Assembly: GCA_964547525.1 (NCBI GenBank)
Contig: CAZJOD010000048.1
Location: forward strand, 1 to 22,441
Source: CAZJOD01 sp964547525
Lineage (GTDB): Bacteria > Bacillota > Clostridia > JAAYHZ01
Reading direction: 5' to 3'
Length of the DNA: 22,441 nt
Position numbers and translations under genes: made by a program. The notes below the pieces were generated by a model. The model had not been told where the DNA came from and searched no databases. It worked only from the letters and a program-made list of their open reading frames with translations. Of the stretch, positions 15,331-22,441 are shown in pieces; the stretch's first letter is position 1; each line of letters opens with the position of its first letter.

Positions 15331-18000
15331 TTAAAGATTAGTGCAATCACAAGTCAATCCGCAAGCATCGGCTTTCTTTTTGTTATCGTTTAATACACCC
15401 ATATTTATCATTTCGATATTTCCGTTAGGACATCTGTTGTAGCACATACCACACGCTACGCATTCATCTTGATTAATATGGAACCTGTCAGCTCCGTCCT
15501 TATATATGGCAAACTCTTTGCATATTTCAAAACATATACCACAACCTTCTCCACAACCGCAGCTTAAGCATTTAACCGATTCTTTGACCGCTTCTTCTTC
15601 GGTCAAGGTTCTTGTAAACGTCTCAAAGTCCGCAATTCTTTCAATTGCCGTTCTTGCATAAATATCAAGTTTGCCCGCACTTCTTTTGTAACCTTCACGC
15701 TCTAAAACAGTATATTTGTCTACTGATTCCAACTCGCCTTCATATTTTATAACGGCGTTGTCTTTAGCGAGATACTCGTCAATAGCAGCTGCGGCTTTCC
15801 TACCCATTCCAATCGCTTTAATAACCGTACCGGCACCGGTAATATCTCCACCCGCATAAACACCTTCTATATTGGTGGATAAATCTTTCGCAATCTTTAT
15901 ATTACCCGGCATAGAACCGTCATCTTTTTGACCAAGCGCCATAATTACAGTATCGCATCGTAAAGTAAAATCTGAGCAATCCACACCAATCGGGCATCTT
16001 CTGCCGGTTTCATCTTCATCGCCTAATACATGATTACTCATTTTAATGCCGGTAATTTTACCGTTTTCGGTAATTATACTTTCAGGAGATACAAGATATA
16101 AAACTTTTACTCCTTCTTGTTCGGTTTCAAATAGTTCTTCGTCGGATATTGGCATCTGGTCACGAGTTCTTCTGTATGCGATATACACCTGTTCCGCACC
16201 TAACCTTTTTGCCGCACGAGCCGCATCTGCCGCGGTGAATCCTCCACCGATAACAACCACATTATTCCCTGTTTCAGGTTTTTTTCCTTCATTTACTTGT
16301 CTTAGGTATAAAAGAGCATCATATACATCCGGTGAATCTTCTCCGGGTATACCCGCTTTTCTTCCTTTCCAAGTACCGATTGCCAGATAAACTGATTCAA
16401 ATCCATCTTTTTTAAGGCTTTCAACTGTAAAATCTTTACCCAATGCTTTTCCGGTTTGAATTTTTATACCCGCATGTTTCATAGTTTCGATCTCTTCATC
16501 CAGTATGCTCTTATCAAAACGGAATGACGGTATACCGTAACGCAGCATTCCTCCCGCTTTTTCTTCACGTTCGAATATTGTTACGTCGTAACCCGCTTTT
16601 CTTAAATTCCAAGCGCATGACAAGCCTGAAGGACCGGCTCCCACTACCGCAACTTTTTTATTATTATCGGCATTGTTAAATCCTTCTTCGGTCCAGCCTT
16701 GCTTTTTAGCATAATCCAATATAAATCTTTTAATCTCACGGATCCTTACAGGCTCACCGGTTTCATTACGCGTACAAGCGTTTTCACACTCTTTATTACA
16801 AACTACTCCGCAAACCGATTGTAACGGACTCTTGCTCATTATAAGATCATAAGCTTCTCTAAATTTTCCTTGAGCTGTTTTTCTGACATATGCTTGTGCC
16901 GGAACACTGTTAGGACATGCAACTTTACAAGGTGCCGCCAAATCCGGATTAATAATCTTCGCATATCCGTCATAAAGGGTTAATTCGGGAGCGCTTTTTA
17001 CTTCCGGTACAATAATATCTCTCATATCCTGCAACGAATTGTAACCGTTTTCAGACATATAAATTTTTAAGTCTTTGATAAGTCCTTCAATAAAACCAAA
17101 CCCACTGTATAAAGTTTCAGAGCAAATACCGACCAGGTCCGCCCCGCACATTATCATTTCCGCAGCATCAATGTAATTTCTTACACCGCCTGCCATCATG
17201 ATTTTAGGTTCGGTTCCGTTAGCTTTTCTAATTTCGTATGTATCTCTTAACGCCAACGGCTTCAACCAAGGTCCGCAATAGCAAGACATACTGATCTCAT
17301 CCTGTAAATGATATATTGCTTTTTTCGGATCTTTTAAATTCACCGGAGGTATACCCAACCTGTTCGACGTTCCGCCTACCGCGTCCGCACCCGCTTCATA
17401 AAGAGATTTTGCAACTTGAGCGATTTTTCCACCTTCAGGTGTCAATTTTATAAACAAGGGTATCTTAATCTCCCGTTTAATTGCTTTAACTATTTCGGTA
17501 ACGGCATCTGCATTTTGTCCTAAGGACGCACCGGTTTTTTTACCGCTTTTATTTTCAGCGCCGGATACTTCCACATTAAAAGACATATTAGGACAGCACA
17601 TATTTAACTCAATAATATCTGCGCCGACTTCCTCGAATTTTTTAGCCATATTTACCCATCCGGCTACACCTTCTTCACCGGCATAGGTTATGTTTGCAAA
17701 CAAGATCAAATCATTCAATACTTTTTTCGCATCGTCTACAAGCTTAAGACCTTGCTCAAAAGTCAACCTTTTTTCCGCAGTGAATGCCAATGCGCTCCGG
17801 TCTTTAAACAAGCTGTAACGCGGTACCCTGTTTATATAAGGTGCGGGATCTATAGTTAATTTTATGCTGGCTCCCGCCCATCCTGTTTCTTCAATTCTTT
17901 TCAATTGTTTTACCGAGTTCGTCGTAGGACCCGACGCAACATAAAAAGGATTTTTAAACTCAACTCCGGCTATATTTACCGGCAAATATAAATCATTCAT
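15331..18000 (-). CDS. Fused PreA-PreT-ferredoxin flavo-iron-sulfur reductase (dihydropyrimidine dehydrogenase-like)
   Basis: Predicted NAD(P)H-dependent reductase of about 889 residues with three modules. Residues 1 to ~335 are a dihydroorotate/dihydropyrimidine dehydrogenase-type FMN barrel; ELNMCCPN holds the expected Asn133 and active-site Cys136. Residues ~350-780 are a GltD/PreT-type module with an N-terminal Fe-S Cys set (358, 362, 397, 401, 405, 409), the FAD motif VGAGPSG (453-459) and the NAD(P) motif IGGGFTA (584-590). Residues ~810-860 are a ferredoxin domain (CVACGMCYNRCP and a preceding Cys group), followed by a Cys-rich tail. Animal DPD has the PreT part first, E. coli has separate preT and preA. 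Pyrimidine reduction is likely but not certain. The ATG at 18000 is preferred over the one at 18009, which is only 1 base from the AGGAG at 18011-18015. It has its own promoter and terminator. Confidence 0.88.
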   Translation of the reverse strand: MNDLYLPVNIAGVEFKNPFYVASGPTTNSVKQLKRIEETGWAGASIKLTIDPAPYINRVPRYSLFKDRSALAFTAEKRLTFEQGLKLVDDAKKVLNDLILFANITYAGEEGVAGWVNMAKKFEEVGADIIELNMCCPNMSFNVEVSGAENKSGKKTGASLGQNADAVTEIVKAIKREIKIPLFIKLTPEGGKIAQVAKSLYEAGADAVGGTSNRLGIPPVNLKDPKKAIYHLQDEISMSCYCGPWLKPLALRDTYEIRKANGTEPKIMMAGGVRNYIDAAEMIMCGADLVGICSETLYSGFGFIEGLIKDLKIYMSENGYNSLQDMRDIIVPEVKSAPELTLYDGYAKIINPDLAAPCKVACPNSVPAQAYVRKTAQGKFREAYDLIMSKSPLQSVCGVVCNKECENACTRNETGEPVRIREIKRFILDYAKKQGWTEEGFNNADNNKKVAVVGAGPSGLSCAWNLRKAGYDVTIFEREEKAGGMLRYGIPSFRFDKSILDEEIETMKHAGIKIQTGKALGKDFTVESLKKDGFESVYLAIGTWKGRKAGIPGEDSPDVYDALLYLRQVNEGKKPETGNNVVVIGGGFTAADAARAAKRLGAEQVYIAYRRTRDQMPISDEELFETEQEGVKVLYLVSPESIITENGKITGIKMSNHVLGDEDETGRRCPIGVDCSDFTLRCDTVIMALGQKDDGSMPGNIKIAKDLSTNIEGVYAGGDITGAGTVIKAIGMGRKAAAAIDEYLAKDNAVIKYEGELESVDKYTVLEREGYKRSAGKLDIYARTAIERIADFETFTRTLTEEEAVKESVKCLSCGCGEGCGICFEICKEFAIYKDGADRFHINQDECVACGMCYNRCPNGNIEMINMGVLNDNKKKADACGLTCDCTNL

Positions 18001-18010
18001 CCTAATCATA

Positions 18011-18015
18011 CTCCT
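18011..18015 (-). promoter_or_regulatory. Ribosome binding site that decides the reductase start
   Basis: AGGAG, 10 bases from the ATG at 18000 but only 1 base from the ATG at 18009. Confidence 0.6.
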
Positions 18016-18071
18016 TTGGCATTTTTTATGTTCTAAGAATTCTTCATTAGTAACCTTTTAGTTACATATAT

Positions 18072-18100
18072 ATTTTATTATTTCTATATTAAAAAGTCAA
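18072..18100 (-). promoter_or_regulatory. Promoter of the PreA/PreT-like gene, with downstream inverted repeats
   Basis: Minus strand TTGACT (18095-18100), 17-base spacer, TAAAAT (18072-18077). Just downstream are two small inverted repeats, at 18050-18065 (GTAAC/GTTAC) and 18035-18044 (AAGAATTCTT), either of which could be an operator. No clear terminator of the preceding HAD gene was found in 18101-18221. Confidence 0.65.
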
Positions 18101-18221
18101 CACAAAGAAAGCATATTTAGCATACTTTTAAAAATAAGTTTACCTATGTATCCGTATAAAAATAAATACCGATCTACACTATTTATCTTGTCAGTGCAAA
18201 GTTTATACTATCAACTTCATT

Positions 18222-19064
18222 TCACTTTAAAAAATCACCGTAAACAATTTCCAATCCTTTAGCCACCCCCGCTTGGTTGTTGTCATATTCTAAAATAATA
18301 TCCGCTTTGTTTTTAGCTCCATCCAACGCGTTTTTCATGGCAATTCCAACCCCTGCGTGTTCGATCATTTCAATATCATTATTATCATCGCCTATAGCAA
18401 CGATCTCATTTTGTTTTATACCCAAGCCGGTGGCATATTTTATAGCCGCGTGCCATTTTGTGCCTTCTTTTTCACTTATCTCTAACAACGGACCTATTCT
18501 TATCAAAGACATTGTTATATGTGTATGTATATCATCCGAATACAGAGCGTGAATTTTTGTTTGTAAAGTTCTGACCTTGTCCAAATCTCCTCCATAACAC
18601 ATAATCATCACCGAGTCGGCCAATTTAGTCAAATCGCTATCCACTAAATGGTTACCGGTATCTTTTCTTATGTAACCTTTATATCCTTCAAATGTATAAT
18701 CAAATTCAGTGGCCAGATCATACCCCTTATCATATAAATTAACATGTAAAATAGGATGCATTCCTTCCTCATAACCTAACTTTAAAACATTTAAAAAATG
18801 ATCTTTTTTTAGTGTGGTACAATCCAACAACCTGTCGCTTTGCATATCCCATGTAGTATTGCCGTTGTTTGAAAAAAACACGGCTTTTAATCCGTAACGT
18901 TCAAGCACCGGTTTTGCAAAGGAATACCTTCTGCCTGTGGCTATCCCTATAATAACACCTTTACTTTGAAGCGTTTGTAAAACTCTGACATTATCCGTTT
19001 GAATATTTTTGTTGTCATCCAACAATGTGCCATCCATATCCAACAAAATCATTTTGTATTTCAT
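18222..19064 (-). CDS. Cof-type HAD-superfamily phosphatase
   Basis: A 280-residue cytoplasmic HAD hydrolase of the Cof/YidA type that dephosphorylates small phosphorylated metabolites, often sugar phosphates or flavin intermediates. Motif I is LLDMDGTLLDD (nucleophile Asp9, acid/base Asp11). Motif II is IGIATGRRYSF, and motif IV is AIGDDNNDIEMIEHAG, with a C2-type cap between. Length is normal for the family. The start overlaps the stop of the TetR gene as ATGA, so the two are translationally coupled. Substrate specificity cannot be read from sequence. Confidence 0.9.
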   Translation of the reverse strand: MKYKMILLDMDGTLLDDNKNIQTDNVRVLQTLQSKGVIIGIATGRRYSFAKPVLERYGLKAVFFSNNGNTTWDMQSDRLLDCTTLKKDHFLNVLKLGYEEGMHPILHVNLYDKGYDLATEFDYTFEGYKGYIRKDTGNHLVDSDLTKLADSVMIMCYGGDLDKVRTLQTKIHALYSDDIHTHITMSLIRIGPLLEISEKEGTKWHAAIKYATGLGIKQNEIVAIGDDNNDIEMIEHAGVGIAMKNALDGAKNKADIILEYDNNQAGVAKGLEIVYGDFLK

Positions 19065-19642
19065 TCAATTGTTTCTCCATTGTTTTTATGTACTATACCG
19101 TTCCAAAACACACCGAATATCTTATTCATCATGCTTTCGTCAATATCAATTTCTCCCGCTTGATAAAAGATTTGTATATCTTTTATAGGGCCGATTAAAA
19201 AAGACAAAATCACATTATAGGGTAAATCTTTTATTATCTCTTCTTTAATACCTTCATCAATTATATTTTTTACCTGACCGAATATTTCCTTGTCATATTG
19301 TATTAATGAGGGAGAGATGTACTTTTCAATGCCGGGTTGACAAATAAAATTGGCTTGAAGCGGGTTGTTGATACAGTAATTGAAGTACCCCATCCAAAAA
19401 CAATAAATTTTCTCTTCAATGGTCTTAGCCGACTCAATACCAACCGATACATACTTTGACATATCGTTAATTATATCGGTATACATGGAATCCATCAAAC
19501 CCTGTTTATTATTAAAATAAAAATATATGGTACCTACAGCTACACCCGACTCTTTAGAAATCAATGAAACCGGTACATTATGAAAACCGTGTTCGGCCAC
19601 CAACTTTAAAACTGTAAATGTTATCGCATCTCTTTTGTCCGT
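19061..19642 (-). CDS. TetR/AcrR-family transcriptional regulator with an unusual start
   Basis: One-domain DNA-binding repressor plus a C-terminal ligand-binding helical domain. The helix-turn-helix reads TDKRDAI ... LVAEHGFHNVPVSLISKESGVAVGTIYFYFNNK. The first ordinary start in frame, TTG at 19603, would cut off helix 1 of that domain and has no ribosome binding site. The frame stays open upstream, and AGGAGG at 19651-19656 lies 8 bases before an in-frame ACG (19642), or 2 bases before an ATT (19648). I therefore place the start at the ACG, giving TDKRDAI as the N-terminus, with doubt. It probably represses its own operon through the palindrome at 19679-19691. The ligand is unknown. Confidence 0.8.
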   Translation of the reverse strand, partial: TDKRDAITFTVLKLVAEHGFHNVPVSLISKESGVAVGTIYFYFNNKQGLMDSMYTDIINDMSKYVSVGIESAKTIEEKIYCFWMGYFNYCINNPLQANFICQPGIEKYISPSLIQYDKEIFGQVKNIIDEGIKEEIIKDLPYNVILSFLIGPIKDIQIFYQAGEIDIDESMMNKIFGVFWNGIVHKNNGETIE

Positions 19643-19650
19643 TTCAATCC

Positions 19651-19656
19651 CCTCCT
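19651..19656 (-). promoter_or_regulatory. Ribosome binding site of the TetR gene
   Basis: AGGAGG on the minus strand. No ATG, GTG or in-frame TTG stands 5-10 bases after it; the in-frame codon at the ideal distance is ACG (19640-19642). Confidence 0.65.
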
Positions 19657-19677
19657 CATGTCTTCTTTGATAATATA

Positions 19678-19706
19678 ATTGTACATGTAAAAAGATAATA
19701 CTGCAA
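19678..19706 (-). promoter_or_regulatory. Promoter and putative autoregulatory operator of the tetR-HAD operon
   Basis: Minus strand TTGCAG (19701-19706), 17-base spacer, TACAAT (19678-19683). The -10 is overlapped by the near-palindrome TTGTACATGTAAA (19679-19691) with the perfect core TACATGTA. A palindrome over the -10 next to a tetR gene is a typical self-repression arrangement. Confidence 0.6.
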
Positions 19707-19768
19707 TGTAGAGATTATTAAACAAACAAAAAATATTGGTTTACTTAGTATGACAGTTTTGATAATTA

Positions 19769-20641
19769 TCAGTCGGGCTGAAACAATTGCTTCAAATTTA
19801 ATGAAGCCTGATAGACTTCCTTTTTGCTGATGTCAGGGAAATTCGTATTCGTAATGTTAACGGCATCTTTCAATGTACATTTATTTTTTATCATAACATC
19901 CGTTAATACGGCCTCTATTGAATATACTTCGACCGTTTCCTCTTCTTTACCGGTTATGCACTTGGTAATATCAATAACTACAGTATATTCTCCTAATTCA
20001 CTTTCAGGATCGTCTTTCAAGGACAGATATATTTCATTAATGTTCCCTGTTATCGTTTTCTCATGTAATTTGGTAAGGTCACTGCAAAAGCATGCGTTAG
20101 CTTCAGGAAAACGCTCAGCCATATATTCGCTGAACTTTATTATCCTTTTTGGTGATTCGTAAAATACATATATCCTCTCTTTAGAATTTTTCATGTCACT
20201 TACCAATTGTTCCTTCTCCTTTGCTTCTCTTGGAAAAAAACCTTTAAACACAAAAGAGGACGCATCCATACCTGATATTGATAACGCCGTTATAACAGCC
20301 GAACCGCCGGGTATCCCGATAACTCGAATACCGTTGTCATGTGCCGATTTAACTATTTCATATCCCGGATCTGATATACCGGGTGTGCCGGCATCCGATA
20401 CCACCGCTACATTCAAATCTTCGGCTTTCATTCTTTCAATAATTTGTATTGAACGTTCTTTTTCATTGAACTTATGATATGACATCAATTTTGTTTTTAT
20501 ATTAAAATGATTGGTCAGCTTTACGGTATGCCTGGTATCTTCGGCTAAAATAAGATCACACGAACTTAAAACTTCTATCATTCTTTTAGAAGTGTCATTC
20601 AAATTTCCTATAGGTGTTGCGACTACATAAAGTATTGACAT
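19769..20641 (-). CDS. rsmI: 16S rRNA (cytidine-1402-2'-O)-methyltransferase
   Basis: RsmI adds the 2'-O-methyl group to C1402 of 16S rRNA in the decoding centre, using SAM. The 290-residue protein starts with LYVVATPIGNLNDTSKR and has LAEDTRHT, VVSDAGTPGISDPGYE and GIPGGSAVITALSISG, the tetrapyrrole-methylase-fold motifs characteristic of RsmI. YVFYESPKRI follows mid-protein. The ribosome binding site (AAAG-type) is weak. It starts 24 bases after the amidohydrolase stop, so the two are probably cotranscribed. No convincing terminator follows before the TetR promoter. Confidence 0.95.
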   Translation of the reverse strand: MSILYVVATPIGNLNDTSKRMIEVLSSCDLILAEDTRHTVKLTNHFNIKTKLMSYHKFNEKERSIQIIERMKAEDLNVAVVSDAGTPGISDPGYEIVKSAHDNGIRVIGIPGGSAVITALSISGMDASSFVFKGFFPREAKEKEQLVSDMKNSKERIYVFYESPKRIIKFSEYMAERFPEANACFCSDLTKLHEKTITGNINEIYLSLKDDPESELGEYTVVIDITKCITGKEEETVEVYSIEAVLTDVMIKNKCTLKDAVNITNTNFPDISKKEVYQASLNLKQLFQPD

Positions 20642-20665
20642 AAACTTTCTACTTTCTTACTTTTG

Positions 20666-22288
20666 TTAGTATACTATCTTTCCGTTTAACACGGTCATTT
20701 CCGATTGTATGTACGGAATGCGTTCAACCGGACAATTGAAGATATCATCGGTCAGGCAAAAGAAGTCGGCACTTTTTCCTATTGACAGACATCCTCTGTC
20801 TTCATGCCCTCCTCCTTGGAAAGCCGCTTTCGACGTGTAAAATCTAACAGCATTTTCAATCGAAACACAATGCTCCTTTCCTATGCACATTCCTTTTTCG
20901 TTGACTCGAGTAACCATGTTATATATTGCTGAAAAAGGATTATAAGGATTCTGTGATTTGTTTTTATCATGTTTTATCATATGATCCGATCCTGCCGCAC
21001 ACATAATACCGGATTCATATAAACTTTTATAAGGCAAAAAAGTGTTAAAAGTTTCGGTATCCATGAAATTTTCAACGGCATGTGAATCTTTATAATGCCA
21101 TGCAGGTTGAAATAATAGTGCCGCATTAAGCTCTTTTATTCTTTTTATTGTAGCCGTGTCCATAAAATTTCCGTGTAAAACCGCATGCCCGGAAGATAAT
21201 TTTCCCGTATTATTTCTATACTCCTCCAAAACATCTAAAAACAAGTCCACAGACTTATTACCGGTGGCATGTACACAGAATTTTAATCCTAATTCTTCGC
21301 ATATATCCAATGAACGGTACATTGTATCAAAATCGGTGCCGATATTGCCGTAGTAATCGTCAAAGTCGTATCCGAAAATCTGCAATACATTTGAATACGG
21401 TTTCCTCATTAAGGCTGTCCCTGTAAGTATTCCACCGTCAATAACAACCTTGCCATACAGATGTTTTATAAAGCTTTGATCATAACACTCGGATTCTCTT
21501 TTAAAATCCTTCAACAAATTTTTATTTTCGGGATTCATAACCATGGTTAATATGACTCTGACATATGCTTTATCATTTTTTAACGCTCCGGCCAAGCCTG
21601 CCAGCCCGTCACCGGTTGACATACCTTCGGTAACCGAAGTTATTCCGGCCTTGGCATATTCTTCACCTAACCGAGCTATGGCCAAATCCAATTCTTCAGG
21701 TGTATATATAATACCGGGTATACTCTTTTCAAATATTCTACGCATTCCCAATACTCTTCCTGTTGGATTTCCAAATTCATCCCGTATTACACCTTTATCC
21801 GATTTGTTGTATAGACCTGCATCTTTAAGGGCCAAAGTATTTGCAGCTCCGGCATAAAATCCGTCTGCATAAACAGGATGTTCGGGTGCGGCTTCGTCTA
21901 ATTCCCAAGCGAAAGGAAACCTCAAATCCTTGATACGAGTAGGATAAATATTAGGCATATATATCCATTTGCCTTTTTCTGTCGTTTTTGTTTTTTCTTT
22001 GACATAATCCAAAACATCTTTTATGGTATCAGGTACAAACTGCTGTGTTCTTATTTCACTCAATGCAGCTCTGGTAAAATGTGTATGAGTATCTATTAGA
22101 CCCGGTAAAACTCGCTTGCCACCCAAATCAATCTTATTACTACCGGTTTTTGCACCGTTTTCAACATCGGATAATTTACCTACATATTTGATTATTCCCT
22201 TTTCAACATAAATAGAATCAGCTACAGTATTCTTTTCATCCATAGTACTTATTTTGCCATTATAAAATAATGTATTTTCTTGATTCAT
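20666..22288 (-). CDS. Metal-dependent amidohydrolase, YtcJ-like (amidohydrolase family 3)
   Basis: A 540-residue cytoplasmic metal-dependent hydrolase of the amidohydrolase superfamily. N-terminal beta domain (FYNGKISTMDE, VYVEKGIIKYVG type), then LPGLIDTHTHF with the metal-binding His68-x-His70. A KVVIDGG segment, FCVHATGNKSVD, HAVLHGNF and AAGSDHMIKHD supply the further His and Asp ligands, and a C-terminal IGKSADFFCLTDD stretch closes the beta domain. YtcJ-type enzymes are mostly uncharacterised; some act on amides or imidazole-type rings. The PreA-like reductase 3 kb downstream makes a nitrogen-heterocycle substrate a loose possibility only. GGAGC precedes the ATG. Confidence 0.9.
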   Translation of the reverse strand: MNQENTLFYNGKISTMDEKNTVADSIYVEKGIIKYVGKLSDVENGAKTGSNKIDLGGKRVLPGLIDTHTHFTRAALSEIRTQQFVPDTIKDVLDYVKEKTKTTEKGKWIYMPNIYPTRIKDLRFPFAWELDEAAPEHPVYADGFYAGAANTLALKDAGLYNKSDKGVIRDEFGNPTGRVLGMRRIFEKSIPGIIYTPEELDLAIARLGEEYAKAGITSVTEGMSTGDGLAGLAGALKNDKAYVRVILTMVMNPENKNLLKDFKRESECYDQSFIKHLYGKVVIDGGILTGTALMRKPYSNVLQIFGYDFDDYYGNIGTDFDTMYRSLDICEELGLKFCVHATGNKSVDLFLDVLEEYRNNTGKLSSGHAVLHGNFMDTATIKRIKELNAALLFQPAWHYKDSHAVENFMDTETFNTFLPYKSLYESGIMCAAGSDHMIKHDKNKSQNPYNPFSAIYNMVTRVNEKGMCIGKEHCVSIENAVRFYTSKAAFQGGGHEDRGCLSIGKSADFFCLTDDIFNCPVERIPYIQSEMTVLNGKIVY

Positions 22289-22312
22289 ATTGTATAGCTC
22301 CTTATTATAATT

Positions 22313-22321
22313 ATAATATCA
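22313..22321 (-). promoter_or_regulatory. Weak extended -10 candidate for the amidohydrolase-rsmI unit
   Basis: TGATATTAT on the minus strand, about 25 bases upstream of the start codon, without a recognisable -35. The rest of 22289-22441 is AT-rich and shows nothing else I can support. Confidence 0.3.
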
Positions 22322-22441
22322 CTGTATCAAACAATTTTGCTTGTAATATAAATTCTAACATTTACTTTCTATAACAACAACTTATAATCAATAATTTTTC
22401 TTTTCTTATCATTTAAAAATAAGCATTTTACACAAAATCGG

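Overview
The window looks like a low-GC Bacillota (probably Clostridia) chromosome segment. It is AT-rich, has strong AGGAGG-type ribosome binding sites, sigma-A-like promoters (TTGACA/TATAAT variants, several with an extended -10) and U-tract terminators. Every gene I can support lies on the minus strand, so transcription runs from high to low coordinates. No tRNA, rRNA, CRISPR array, insertion sequence or phage gene was seen.

Right part (about 15.3-22.3 kb), in transcription order: a YtcJ-type amidohydrolase and rsmI; a TetR-family regulator overlapping a Cof-type HAD phosphatase; and a large three-module flavo-iron-sulfur reductase. The reductase carries PreA, PreT/GltD and ferredoxin modules in a different order from animal dihydropyrimidine dehydrogenase. 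The TetR promoter overlaps a palindrome, and the gene has no normal start codon at its ribosome binding site.

Middle part (3.85-14.96 kb): a carbohydrate-catabolism island. Its genes are a cytoplasmic alpha/alpha-toroid lyase-like protein, a cytoplasmic BNR/sialidase-like protein, an enolase-superfamily enzyme, and two paralogous 935-950-residue heparinase II/III-type lipoproteins. A cysteine-rich protein built from two copies of one domain lies between the lipoprotein genes. The upstream lipoprotein gene is split by a one-base deletion in an A7 run. The domain mix suggests outside cleavage of a uronic-acid-containing polymer followed by processing inside the cell. The substrate is unknown and no transporter or regulator of the usual kind is inside the island.

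Left part (1-3.6 kb): housekeeping genes, namely a small PQ-loop-like membrane protein, an rRNA methyltransferase of the RlmI type, an RluA-type pseudouridine synthase overlapping it, then pheS and the start of pheT. The pheST leader has a good promoter and an intrinsic terminator but no T-box motif. Just upstream of it lie two 38-bp direct repeats flanking a hairpin.

The points most worth following up are the island as a possible undescribed glycan pathway, the duplicated Cys-rich protein, the frameshifted lipoprotein, and the rearranged reductase fusion.
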